From Symsagittifera roscoffensis (lineage: Eukaryota > Xenacoelomorpha > Acoela > Convolutidae), in the NCBI RefSeq assembly GCF_963678635.1, contig NC_087066.1, positions 59,290,312 through 59,354,311 of the forward strand: 64,000 bases of DNA, given 5' to 3'. Below are positions 1-12,027 of this stretch, one piece after another (the stretch's first letter is position 1; every line of letters starts with the position of its first letter). The position numbers were made by a program, and so were the translations under genes. Under the pieces are notes generated by a model. It saw only the letters and a program-made list of their open reading frames with translations. It was not told where the DNA came from and searched no databases.

Positions 1-3000
1 GACAACAATACCTTTCGAATGATATAAAAAAGATTTGTCAAAAATGGCTAGTTAAAATGTCGAAATTTGTCTGAAGAAAAAAAAACCCACCCCGAGCAGA
101 AATATTCCGTTACTTTCGTATTGAAAGTCGGAACAACAAGCATAAGTTTTCCGCTTTTACTTTGAAACAATCAGATGAAAGAGCGCAAAAATGGTGCAAC
201 ATTGCGGCCAAACACCCAGATATTTATCAAAATATTCTCAGTTGAAACATGTCAATTCCTTTGATTTCTAACACTGATAATTATCACCAATTGCTAAATG
301 AAATGTTGACGTTTCATTTTGTCTTTTTCTTTTTTTATTGCTAAATTTAAAATTATTTAAATTATTTTACGAAAATTTATTTTTTTTTGGAATTTTTTTT
401 AATTGATTTTTTTTTGATGGTGCTCTGGCAAATTCTTAGGCCGGATAAAGAATGACCAAGCAGATTTGACTAAAAGATGAGTCATGAGAGTGAGAACAAT
501 AAGAACATCTGTCAAAGCTAGAAATTGAACGAATTGAGATGTATCAGCTTAGATTAATTTATGCGCTCTTTGATCTTTTTGTTTCCAGGTGAAAGCGGAA
601 AATTCAATTGTTGAATGTTGCGATGTTTTTTTTGTGAGTAAAAAAAAATTGGCAATCGAACTTATGCACTTACACCGCACTACAAAATCTTTCCAAATCG
701 AATTCAGTAATGGTAATCGGTTGTAATAATTTAGTAATACGCGAAGTTTCAGACTTGATGTTCAATATTGTCAAAACGCTTATGAGCGAAGACAAGTTTT
801 GTTTATTTGCACGAAAAAAATAAAATAATTACACACTAAATCACTATTACACCACTTAAAATTTTTTAAATTATTTTGTTGGTTTTACCCAATTTTGTTC
901 GTATGGAAAAAAATCATAATTGGTTTAAAGGGTTTGAGATTTCAGAGCTTCGAGCTGATATGATCAATCTCTTTCAAAAATATTCGTTTAATTCAAACAA
1001 CACAGCTCGTATCTGGGAAAAACCCTGAATCTTCCGATGGCCAATTAATGATTCTCGATTAGTTTTTAGTAAATGAAATCTTGACAAAATACAAAATAAT
1101 ATCAAAATATTTAAATTTGAGTCGTTTGGAATTAATAAAACCAATTAGTCTGCCTCAATTCAATTTCGAACAATAACGAGTGCCAAGCACAACTAATTTG
1201 CGCATTGAAGCAAAATATTTAAGTATTATTGCAGCAGTCATAGCCGCACCTTACTCTAGTGCAACACACTCACTTGGCAATCCCAAGATTTCCGGATCGA
1301 TGCTTATACGAAGTCAACTTTTCTACAATCGGTCTGAAAAACAAACTACCCCTGGCATATATATTTATCGTTTTCATCGAAGGTCGGAACAAAACTACAG
1401 CTCTACACTGTTGATATCAGAGAAAGAACGTGAACAAATATGAGTGCAAATTCAACTAACTTTAAATCTTTTAAGCGGAGACCGAGCAAGCGGAACTCAA
1501 TAGCCCTGGGTATTGGCAGTACCCATCAGCCTGTCTATTTTTTGGTTCACGTTTTAGAATTATGAAAAAAAAACATTTTTGTCGAAATATGACAACATTT
1601 TTCCCCCAGTCTCGCAAGATGCCAAAAACAGAATGATGGTAACGCTTTATGGCTAAAACGAGTTCTGATCCGGATTACAACGACGTACACAATATAACAC
1701 GCTGAAATAGAGTACCCAAAATCAGTATTGCTCAAAATTTATTTGGTGAAACATTAATTAGAACAAGGATAGCCGGTATTTGTGCAAGTAGCTTAGAATA
1801 TTCCGACCAAAGTAAATTTTTTTTTTTTTTTTCAATTAGTGGTTTAATTTTTTTCTGCGTAGTGTGATAAAAGAATCTGGAAGAGGAACAACAGTTTAGA
1901 ATTTTTCAAGAGAGGTTGTAGCAAAATGAAAAAAGCAGCAAAAAATTTTTTTTTAAATCCAAAAAAATTTTCAGTTTTTTTCGCAGTTTTTTTGTTACTT
2001 TTTGAAGTTTTCAATTCAAAAAAGTTGCTGAAAAATCTAAAAAACAAACTTACTCGACTAAAAAAGTAAGTTTTTGCGGCTTGACTAACTAAGCTTTGAA
2101 GCTAATCAAATAGTTCATTGCAAGCCTGCTCTCTCGCTTCACTCGCTCGAAATTAGACGAAAAATCAAAAACTTCAAACCGGTTTTTACCAAAACTGGGA
2201 TAATTTTGTGAAAATTTTTAATATAGTTCAAATTAGAACTGAAAGCGCTTTCATATGCTTTATCACTCAATCCAGTCCGATGATTGTTTGTGTTACCTGA
2301 TTTAGTGTGGAACAAAAATTAAAACACATCTGAAAATAAAGTTTCTCCTCATTTTTCACATGGTCGGAACAATAAAAACAATTACTGATTCTGAAATAGT
2401 TAGTTAGTAGAAAATAATTGCTTTAGATCATTTTTTTACATAATATTGAATGCTGTGGAAGTTTTTTTTTTGGTCCATCAGCGCTGATTAAATTTTACAA
2501 CAGAACTGCATTTATAGAACTTACAGCATTAGTTTTTTGTACAATAGTTATGAAAAAAATTTGGCCATGAGAGAAGTTTATAAGAGCATTTTTATTGGAT
2601 TTCTGAATAATTACCAATTGATTGCAATTAATTCTATTTGTTTAACTGCTCTTATATCAGGGCAAAAGCCTGCGAATTTTGACCTCCCCTTAAAAATGAA
2701 GAAGAAAAAATTTGCTACGAGAAATCGATCAAAACTCACAAGAACATAAATAATCGAATTCGGTTGATACAAAACCTCTCCAAAATTGGCAGATTTTATC
2801 ACTTATTTCCTTGGTGAGAACGAATAAGGAATACAATTTGGCTGACAAAGTTTTGGCGCATTCAGTTCATCGCGCAGGAGTGGTTTTGCTTTAATTATGA
2901 CAAAATATTTGTGCTCGCGGTGGTTTTTTTTCTCCAGACAAATTTCAACTTTTTAAGTTTCAATTGAGAAATTTGTTTTTATTATTCTTTAAGTGTTGAT

Positions 3001-3621
3001 GCCATGACCTCAAATTAACAAAAGTAATTCATCTGTGATAGTTTTTTGTCAAGTTATGGGGGAGGGGCTTAAAAAGTGCCTATGTTGCTAATTTGGGACA
3101 GTTATCGCGCGAATTGTTCCAAATTGGATTCAGGTATCTTTTTGGTCTATTCAACACACTGAGTTTTACATAGCTTTACTTTTGTGCTCGACATTTTGTG
3201 CTTTACATAGCGTGTGAGGGGATGATTTTTATATTGGACCGATCTTAATTGTCGCTCGCGGGTGCTATACGAACGCAACATATCACAAGTTGGTTAACCC
3301 AAATTAGCCGAAACAATTTCAAACCCTGATAATATCACGAGTGAAGTAAGTTATCACATCATTTGAGCTGGGAGGGATTATCACATCATTTTTCAAATGA
3401 TTCAGAAAACCTAGTCAAAATTTTTAGTTAAAAAGTCAAATTTCGATTGAATAAAACAACTACCTCAAACATAAATATGCAGGTACTCTTCTTCGAAAGT
3501 CGGAATGATTAATTTCACATAGATAAACTTTGCACAAGAAGAAGGCGCTGTAACAGACTACTGCAAGTTTGGCGCGCATTAATTATCTCAAAATTTTCAT
3601 ACTGACAATTTTCAAGGCATT
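1..3621. other. AT-rich DNA without a recognisable gene
   Basis: No reading frame here has domain-like content, and the short ORFs look like chance runs in AT-rich sequence. It contains homopolymer tracts and a recurring short motif TCGGAACAA (128, 1384, 2364 and a variant at 3500), each preceded by a TTTCG..CGAA-like inverted stretch. Similar blocks occur at 20.6-20.8 kb. If the PAN/FN3 gene continues past element A, this would be intron, but I see no exon of it here. Confidence 0.5.
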
Positions 3622-4142
3622 CATTACGAGGCCAAAACTGTGCACTATTTAGGCGCACAATTTGGTGTTTGTGTGTCAATCGAATCCATATTTCAAAAAA
3701 TAAGCGGATTCAACATTCAAAACTTTTGAAGGTTCCGCGCACAAGTTTTGTCGTGTACTCCGCAACGAAGGATGATAGCTAGTTGTTCCGGATTCCGCAA
3801 ATGCTAGCGGGTTCCGCTTACAATTTGCAAATTCTACTTCCAACTCGCGGATTCGACTTACTGTAAACATGTATTGTTATTTGTTTGTGAATTCCACAAA
3901 TTAATCCGTATTCTGCAATTTTTGTGGTGGATTCTGCAAAATTTGTTGCTGAATCCGCAATTTTGCCTGTTTATGTAGCAATTTTAAGCTATACAGTGTT
4001 TTAGCTACTTTTTCGTGGAATCCAAAACAGCAAAGAAGTTTAAAAAAAGGTAACAATGTTGTGGATTCCGGGACAAATCTGTTTTCAGCCTGTTGCGGAA
4101 TCCGCTTACAGTTCTTAAAATATACAGTTTGGCCTCGTAATG
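3622..4142. mobile_element. MITE-like element with CATTACGAGGCC termini
   Basis: The ends are near-perfect inverted repeats: the left end starts CATTACGAGGCCAAAACTGT and the right end is the reverse complement of CATTACGAGGCCAAACTGT. The 521-bp interior has no ORF of interest but repeats variants of GGATTCCGCAA many times. A diverged second copy lies at 27.7-28.8 kb. The right end abuts the LTR of element A, so its own target duplication cannot be checked. The superfamily is not identified. Confidence 0.75.
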
Positions 4143-4143
4143 G

Positions 4144-4554
4144 TGGAACCTGATCTAAACTACATTTTGATATTGGATAAATTAGATATTTTATCACTAT
4201 AAAATATTTAATATTAACCAATCATATTCCACCTAACTAAAAAACCACTTATTTGTAAGTGCTGAAATTACTTGTAATTTCAGCACCAGAGAGATTTGAA
4301 TTTAACTTAGAAACTAGTTACCTATCCAAGAGAACTTCAGCAGCCGCATTAAGCCAGTATACTCTAGATCTATTGCGCCTAGCAGAGACTAGTTAAACAC
4401 CCTGAGACTAGTAGATATAAGAGTAAGATTAGGATCGGTATTAGACTAAGAAGTTGCACGAATCTATCCGGCCGAAAATAAGATAGCGTGACGAGCAGAC
4501 GGTGTACCCTATCCGAAATTAATCTATGAGTTATACCAAACAAGACTTAACTCA
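4144..4554 (+). repeat. 5' LTR of element A
   Basis: Starts TGGAACCTGATC and ends GACTTAACTCA, and matches 20120-20530 along its full 411 bp. Positions 4259-4286 form a perfect 12-bp hairpin (GTGCTGAAATTA, loop CTTG). The 3' LTR copy has two changes in the stem. The hairpin could be a terminator or polyadenylation-linked structure, which is inference only. Confidence 0.93.
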
Positions 4555-4556
4555 TC

Positions 4557-4581
4557 TGGTGCGACCATAAGTCTCGAATAA
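4557..4581 (+). promoter_or_regulatory. Putative primer-binding site of element A
   Basis: Two bases after the LTR the sequence begins TGGTGCGACCATAAG, the TGG expected opposite a tRNA 3' CCA. The reverse complement of the 25-nt stretch ends ..GTCGCACCA and contains TTCGAGA at the place where a T-loop would be, about one base short of exact spacing. It therefore resembles a whole tRNA 3' arm. The tRNA identity is not assigned. Confidence 0.6.
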
Positions 4582-5815
4582 AGACCTTAAAAAAACAAAA
4601 TAGCTTAGAATTAACCAAAAATAGATTAGAAAATAGGCAAAACCTTTTCAAAATGTTACACGACAATAACTTAATTGAAATGTCTCTACGACTCAATAGA
4701 TCAGAGCCGCTATTCCGCACAATACGAGAACTACCCGGTATAGGAAAAAAACCTGGGACAAGAGACGACATACGACTACATAGAAACTTACCATTTAGTT
4801 TCATGGTCGTACGGCAAAAGCCAACGCAAACTTTTATGTTTAGAATCTTACTTAATTTAGATTTTCATTTGCAAACATAAGATCCTTGAAGGAAATCTTC
4901 AATGATTATTTCAGGCGCTAGATAAAATTACTATTGTACAATAACGATTGATAAAAAGATCTCAAATCGTTCCCTCCAATTCTGCAGTAATATATAAAAC
5001 ATATTTGAAAAAATATTTATTGAAAACAAAAATAAAAATTAGAAGCATGACAATAAATTGTTAGTATATATAAATCATCCTGTTGTTCCAGCTTCATCAC
5101 CAAAACATAACAGCAATCATAAATCAACTAATATCACCAAAAACTAAAACCTTTTACCAAATAAATTTGAATTATTTTAAATTTAATTTAATTTAATCTT
5201 AAACCAGATCATCAAGGCTTTCCTTGGATCTAAATCAATTTTCTATCTGATAAATTTTAAATTCTGATCATCAAGGCTTATCCTTGGATCAAAAAGAACA
5301 ATTTTGTTCTCCCCCACCCACTTATCAAGTGTCTAACGATCTCAAACGTCGATTCACTACCAACCTTTTCAAAAGACCCAGGACTAATAGAAATTTTTCA
5401 ATCACATTAATTATTCAAATTAAGCTAAACAGTGAAGAGCTTCGGTTATTTCATCCTTCACTTGAACCCTCCTCTTACCCGACCCAGGATAAATCTTAAA
5501 CTTAATAAGTTTAAAATAGTATCTAACGAACTACTTGCGTTCTAATTAAACCTGAACCTTGTGGATCGATTTACTATTCTCCAACCCTTGAACACAATCA
5601 CTACCCCTAAGTAAGATTAAGTAACTTAACACCTTACCTTAGACTAGCCACGAGAAAGTAAAAATCATTCTTCGGAATCGATATACTATTCTCTCCAACC
5701 CTGAACAAAAAGACCCAGGTTAGCTTAACCAAAAAATCGTAAGGACGAACAGTCTAGGAAAAATAAAATCACTAATAACTTCTTGCATCCCTCATCCTAA
5801 ACCTTGTGTCATTAA
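4582..5815 (+). other. Leader region of element A
   Basis: No long conserved gene. A 75-codon ORF at 4653-4880 has non-random composition but no recognisable domain. Short direct repeats are present: a CAAGGCTTTCCTTGGATC-like partly palindromic unit at about 5205-5229 and again at 5266-5290, and a GATCGATTTACTATTCTCC-like unit near 5563 and 5677. These may be packaging or structured RNA signals, but nothing proves it. Confidence 0.4.
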
Positions 5816-6269
5816 AAAAATTTAGGAAATAAACAAACAATCGTATTACACAACTGTGAAATAGAGAACCAAAAACACGATCTTGTAATAACCCCACATA
5901 CACAAACAGTTGGATATATTCGAACAAAACGACAAACAATAAAAAAGAAAAATTATAAGTAAACAAAGACAGATAACACGAAAAAGATTTTCAAAAAATA
6001 GAATTGCATTCTTCGAATCAGAAGTCAGTAGTCTAGACGCACTTTACAAAATAAAATAATCAGTAAATAAAAATTGCCCAATCCATGATCAGTTATATTT
6101 TTCCGATTCAGAAACAACTTCAAACTCATCAAAAAGAGGAAAAAGAAGAATAAAAAAGATATATAAACACAAACCAGTACATCTATACAATTGGAATCAA
6201 CCAATTAGACATATTGATAATTATATATTAACATTCATCAAACGAAAAAATGAGCAACACTCAAAGTGA
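5816..6269 (+). pseudogene. Possible pre-gag reading frame
   Basis: One frame runs from 5816 to a TAG at 5999 with a single stop at 5960. A second frame then runs from about 6002 to a TGA at 6267 with a single TAA at 6057, joined across a run of A. In sequence this A-rich many more stops would be expected by chance. The predicted product is rich in Lys, Asn and Ser with a basic KRGKRRIKK stretch, and its end overlaps the gag ATG (6250) by about 20 nt. It may be an old small leader protein or an N-terminal gag extension. There is no homology I recognise and confidence is low. Confidence 0.3.
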
Positions 6270-7012
6270 CGAAAGTCCAGACGAAGAAGCAGTTTTTCCT
6301 TTTGTTATAAATTCACTCAGTGATAGAAGACAAACACGATTTTGCAAAAATTTACTCGTAAATTTGTTTGAACCAGGAATCAGCCCATGCAAATCAGAAT
6401 TCCCAGATATAAAAATCAAAAGACAAATTATAGAACATTATTTGAAAGACATATGTAACTTAACACAACAATACGAAATCTACACCATAGAACTCAGCAC
6501 ACCAAGAACACTTCATGGTAAATATGTTATCCAAACAGACGATATTGATTTATCGAATATTCACAGAATATATCGTAAGCATACAATATCAAAACTCACA
6601 GAGAGCAAACTCAAAATTCACCGACGAAGTTCTTACAATAATATATAGTTATTTATCTATATTAGAAAGAACAGAAGCTCAAAGTACATCACCAGTCCAA
6701 ACATCAAAACATACAAAAATAAGAAACAAAATCGTCGCATTCTCAACATTTTTAAACGCAATCCGTGAAAATTTTACCAATAATGATGTCTCACAAAACA
6801 CTAAACTTGATTTACAAGAAATACTAGCATGGTTTACAATTGATTATTTTACACATAATATCGACTTAACTGAACAAGCAAGAAAAACTTTTAGACCCCC
6901 AAGTACCAATGACGACACTGTCATTGCAGAAAAATCAGATTACGTTTGGGACCCTGAATGGTCTCATCCAGCATTTAAAATTTTCCAGCAGATATCTCAA
7001 GTCAAGCAATAA
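6250..7012 (+). pseudogene. gag: gag N-terminal region, element A (frameshifted)
   Basis: The first frame starts at an ATG at 6250 and runs 132 codons. An overlapping frame from about 6560 to 7012 continues the same protein, so one frameshift lies near 6560-6620. The N-terminus is acidic (MSNTQSDESPDEEA) and the remainder looks helical and globular. There is no zinc knuckle here; that lies further downstream. Position directly before a capsid-like segment and the pol genes supports gag, although the N-terminal part itself has no motif I can name. Confidence 0.6.
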
Positions 7013-7910
7013 GTACAATACCTTTTCACAAAGATTATGTAAAAGTAATACCACTAAAAATTGATGCAACACCTTTAAATTATAATACATTTTTACCTGA
7101 TACACAAAATAACAGCTTAAATTCAACAGTTATACATCATGAAAATCTCAATGGAACTAATAATCATACACAACAAGATATTCAAACACCATCACACTTG
7201 ATAATTGAGAAGTAGTTCAAACAACAGTAACAACTACACAACAAAGTATCTCACCAATACGTCCAAACCTCACAACACCGAAAAATAAAAATACAACACT
7301 ACCACAAGTAACCTTACAATCGACCGTTAAAGCTTCGGTTGCTCCAAAATTTTCACATATGGACTATCAGACATATAGACCAATGACAAAACCGTCAAAA
7401 ACACGAAAAACCTTCACAAGAAACAGTTTTGAAGAACACAGCTATAATTATGTAAATCAGTCAAAAACAAATCAACCCCCCCGAAAAAATATGCAAAATT
7501 TAAACCACGTATGTTCTCATTATTGGAATCGAATTTTCCAAATACATCGATCAATTCAGTAAATTTCCAAGATAATCCACACCCTCCACAGGATTATAGT
7601 GAAAAATACCCATTTTTTCAACAAAATAGGAATAAATAGCAAACACATTTTTACACAAATTACTTATCATCTGATGATGATGATTATCATCAACCAGACA
7701 TTTTTGCACCATATACACAAGAATATCGCACACAAAGACCGCGACAATCTCAACCATCCCAAAATGTGAAGATTTACCCACAAAATCCAGCAGATATGCA
7801 GAATCAACATCCAATGTATATACAAAACTCAATTAACGCACAATCTTTTCAACCTATACAATCACAAAACCCAATTACTATGCATTCTGACCAACCAATT
7901 CAAATTTAAA
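7013..7910 (+). pseudogene. Degenerate Gln/Asn/Pro-rich gag linker, element A
   Basis: This stretch reads as low-complexity Gln-, Asn-, Thr- and Pro-rich peptide in pieces spread over all three frames (for example about 7217-7562 and 7640-7908), with several stops and frameshifts. It joins the gag N-terminus to the capsid-like part. No motif is visible. I read it as a decayed disordered linker of Gag rather than a separate gene. Confidence 0.45.
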
Positions 7911-8607
7911 ATGAAATACCGCTACCATATTACCTACAAAAACATGAAAAAACAAAAATTCAACTTACAAATTTTTCGCAAATACCAAACGCCGCAGAGT
8001 CACTCCAAACGCCGCATGAATCCATATTTAATGGGAGGATCGTCAATAACATCCAATAAACCATTAATGGTATTCACAGGAACAGACCCTGAATACTCAG
8101 TAGAAGATTACCTAAATGCAGTCACAGCAAATTTAATTTTAAATTTAGGACCCGAACCAATTATTACGCCACTCCATCAAAATTGGATACCTAGACGCAC
8201 AGCGTTAATACAAACAACACTAGATGGCGTAGCCCAAAAATGGTTTTCAGTACTACCTATAGACATAAAATCAGATTGGAAAAGATTCACACAAGAATTT
8301 TCGAAAATGTTTGATTCTGAAAGAAACAAACAACATCAAAGAGTTTTATGCAACGACATTCGCAGATTACCAAATGAAACAATCAAACAATTAGCAGTTC
8401 GAATCGAAACACTAGTTCGAAAAGCATATTAACTCAATACACATGATTACAAAAAAAACAAAAATGACAGAAATTTTAATGATGACCTTAACACCTCAAT
8501 TAAGGTAAATAGCTATCAAAAAGAGACCATCACACCCCTCATCATTTCGAGAACAAAATTTAGATTTCAGAAAACTAGTTGATAAATTAGAACAAGCAGA
8601 AATCACA
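7911..8607 (+). pseudogene. gag: gag capsid-like domain, element A
   Basis: The 173-codon frame at 7911-8432 has the features of retrotransposon Gag capsids: FTGTDPEYSVEDYLNAV near the start, a helix with a conserved-type tryptophan (GVAQKWFSVLP), WKRFTQEFSKMF, and a helical C-terminal part (ETIKQLAVRIETLVRKAY) where the major-homology-type segment would be. A stop follows. The downstream continuation (KLVDKLEQAEI...) is in another frame that enters the next ORF at 8608, so a frameshift lies near 8430-8460. Confidence 0.75.
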
Positions 8608-11076
8608 ATGAAACTTGAAGAAACAGAAAATCTAAAACTACAGTATGTTAATCGAATTGAAACAAATACTACACAAATAAACAACATACACGATTCAGAT
8701 GTAGACCTAACTGAAAAACTCACCGAAATTTTGAACATTTATGAAAAAAATCCAAATTTCAAAGGAAAACCATCTTTCAAGAAATGGTTTAATTATTGTC
8801 GAAGATACGGACACAGTATTGCCGAATGTAGACAAAAACAACAAGAAAATCAAAATAAACCGCAAAAATACAAAGTACCAAACAAATCATTTTACCAATA
8901 CATGAAAAAAGATCGAAACTTACTAAAAAAAGTAATAACAGCTCTGGTAAACCACTCCCAAATAATTCAAATTACTCAAGAAACCAATCACCCTATAACT
9001 CTAATTAGAGGTAGATCACCAGAACAAAGAAATTCACGAAATTTCTCACAAAATAGATATAGTCGATCGAATAGCCAAAATAACCAGTATACAAACAACT
9101 ATTCCCGATCAAATTCAAACAGAAGAGAAATTTCTGATACCAGTTCCCATTCAAATTCTAGGAATAGACACTATTCAAACGATAGATCACGAAATTCATC
9201 ATACAACAGAAGTAGAAACTATTCAAACAATAGGAATAGAAGTTATTCAAATAACAGAAACACACGTTACCAAAACAACAGATCAAGAAACAATTCTTAC
9301 AACAGATCTAACTATCAAGGAAACAGAAACGATTACTATAATAGGTCAAGAAACAACTCACAAAGTAGGAATCCCAACTATAACAATCAAAGAAATTATT
9401 CTCAATCCCCTTATCGAAAAAACAATCGTTACCCTGATTCTCAACACAAATATAGAAGTAACACACCGGAACATCAGCGACAAATTAATCAGGTACAAAC
9501 AACTGAAGAAACAACTTCAGATCCCCCTGGTATTGACAACACAGAAAGTACCGAACTACAATTAAACCACATTAATTGTGAATCAACAGATACTGAAAGT
9601 GATACAGATAATACCATCTCAGTAAACATAATAACAGTCGAAAACGACTATGAACCTATCATATATGAACAACCCTTTAGTTCACACATATACGAAAATC
9701 CATTGGTACTTCTTCATAATTATTACACTAGACTCATTAATAATAATACCCGAACTACACAAGAAGTAAACGAAATTAACACTGTAATTAAACCTGATAA
9801 AAAAAACGAAGTACAATGCTCAAACACAAAACATATTTATCAAAACATACAAAAAGAACAACCGAGAGAAAAAATTTGGACAATCCCATTTCTCTTAGAG
9901 AGTCCAAGAAGTAAAGAATTTCAACCACCAGATCTTGAAATTGATTTTTTAATCGACTCAGGAGCAGAATCAAATATCATTAACATTCCCACATGGAATG
10001 CAATCAAAACACTACATCCGAATTTAACACCTCGTGGAACATCTAGTAAATTAGCAACAGCACAAGGATCAACATTAGTAAATTATGGAAAAATCCAATT
10101 ATTACTTGTTCCCACAAAAACAATGGAACAAAATAAGATTTTGAACAAGCCATTCAAACAAACATTTCATATTACAGATATTAAGCACAATATCATTGGC
10201 ATACCGTTTATAGCAAAATATATACCAACAATAACCATCTTAAATAGTAAAATCCATATCAAGGATAAATATACAAAAACGAAAATCACAGCCTTAACAT
10301 TCTTTCAAAGATTAAACAAACAACCACCATTTTTCTCAAAATTTTACCCCATTTATAATCAAGAACGGAGACACCTGAAACCACTATCAGGAAACGTATA
10401 TAATTTTTCAATGAAACAAGTTCATCATTTTGACAAAAAGCAAAACAAACAACAACTTTTCATGTCAGATTTCGAATTTAAACCCATTCACAAAATTTTC
10501 AAAATTACAATCTCATCCATAAAATACTTGAAAAACACAAATTCCGATATTATTTCTCTTCACGTGTATAATAATACACCATATCAAATAACACTACCCT
10601 TGGGACTCTTAGGATATTGTGAAACAAATGCTACAACTTCACCTATAAATGAAGTAGCATATCGATTAAATAATATATTACAACTATTAGATATTTGTCA
10701 ATCAACAATTCTTGACGAAGAATTATCCATAATTAATATAATAAGTAATGAAAAAAGAAATACATATTACTTCACAAAAACACCATATTTTAAACCAACA
10801 TTTATTATAACAAATTATACAAAAGAACAACAAAAATTTTTGACAATGTTTAATTTTCAACATTCACAAATAACTCAAAATGAATTTGACAAATTAGCTA
10901 AACAACTAATAAAATATTCAACAGTCTACGCAACATCAAAATTTGACGTTGGAAAAATTAGTTCATCACTACACCTTCCATTAAGACCTGACGCAGTTTT
11001 CAAAAAACAAAGAGCAAGTAAAGTATCGATTCACTTACACGACAAGGTAAATAGATTACTTGATGTTTTAGAATAG
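8608..11076 (+). pseudogene. gag-pol: gag nucleocapsid plus protease and start of RT, element A
   Basis: An open frame of 822 codons. Residues about 60-75 are a zinc knuckle of the CX2CX4HX4C type whose first Cys is Phe (FNYCRRYGHSIAEC), so metal binding is probably impaired. Residues about 130-290 are Ser/Arg/Asn/Tyr-rich, an RNA-binding type tail. A retroviral-type aspartic protease follows with the motif LIDSGAESNII at about residues 447-457. The C-terminal part matches the pre-RT linker of gypsy pol, ending with a segment (PDAVFKKQRASKV) that normally leads into the RT fingers. A stop at 11074 cuts it off, and the same protein continues for a short way beyond. The Gag-Pol fusion without a stop suggests the ancestral element made them in one frame or that a boundary was lost. 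Confidence 0.85.
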
Positions 11077-11235
11077 TACGAAATTATATCACCAGTAAGT
11101 AAAGAAGAACAACCAAAAGGTGATACCTTCATCAACCCTATTATCATTCTAGCAAAAGGTGAATCACTAAAAATAGTTTAGACGCTAGATATCTCAATTC
11201 ACTAATTGACGAATCAAAAGGTAATTGGCCCATTG
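11077..11235 (+). pseudogene. RT remnant and deletion junction, element A
   Basis: After the stop the frame reads on through residues typical of the RT fingers (NPIIILAKGESLKIV), shifts by one base at about 11176-11180, then shows DARYLNSLIDESK and WPIEPI. These are start-of-RT motifs. Immediately after that the sequence becomes integrase (QYIMVIVDAF). The RT palm with its YxDD box, thumb, connection, RNase H, the integrase HHCC zinc finger and the first catalytic Asp are all missing. About 2-2.5 kb is gone, judged from usual gypsy pol lengths. The join is at about 11230-11240. Confidence 0.85.
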
Positions 11236-12027
11236 AACCAATACATTATGGTCATTGTTGATGCATTCACGCACTATGTAGCACTCAAGCCAGTACCACA
11301 TTGTAATGCTTATTATGCTTACACAACACTTTACGAACACTGGATAGCTAAATTCGGATTACCCGAAATCCTAGTTACAGACAACGGTACAGAATTTATT
11401 AATAATGAAATTATCACACTACGCCACTTATACAACATTAAACAAAAACCACGTACATCTCATGCACCTTGGATAAACGGTTTAGTCGAAGGTGTGAACC
11501 GTTCATTACAAGAATATCTTAGATGTATGATTAATGGAAATGATACACGATACACAGAATGGTCAGCAGATGTAAAATTACTTCCCTTATCATACAATTC
11601 CCAAATAACGACAACCTTAGGAATGTCACCATATAAAATGGTTTTTAATCAAAAACCAAGAAAACCGATTATGTTCACAGCAAATGCTCACAAGAACGCT
11701 CAAGGTCATTGCAAACCAAATAAAGATTCAAAATGCTATAATCTACCATTACACACACATGATGAAGATCATTTTCATCACCCACAACTTCTCAAATTTG
11801 CCTCCGGCACACATACCGAATGGATTTTAAAAAGAGATAAAAAGCACATTGAAATCTACCAAAAAGTAACAAAGAAAATGTTACAAAGGCAAAACATTAA
11901 CAGCCAAACTAATTCACGTTTTATGCCAGCCACAGATTTAAAAATTAAAACATTTGTCTTAATACCCAATTTTAATACACAAAAAGGAAAAAATTACAAC
12001 CTCTTCACAAAGGACCATACCAAATAA
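11206..12027 (+). pseudogene. Integrase catalytic core, element A (5' truncated)
   Basis: A 273-codon frame. It shows a clear rve-type core: VDAFTHYVAL, LVTDNGTEFI, then PWINGLVEGVNRSLQEYL. The second Asp (residue 59) and the Glu (residue 95) are 35 residues apart, as in D,D(35)E integrases. The first catalytic Asp would lie in the deleted part. The frame ends in a frameshift near 12000, and the C-terminal domain continues in another frame. The core type and the flanking GPY motif point to Ty3/gypsy-class integrase. It cannot be catalytically complete. Confidence 0.9.

Noticed and set aside
11206-11270. Asp of VDAF in element A integrase as the first catalytic residue
   Set aside because: In gypsy integrases the first catalytic Asp is in the upstream DxxGP segment, which is deleted here. 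The VDAF Asp is only a conserved neighbour.
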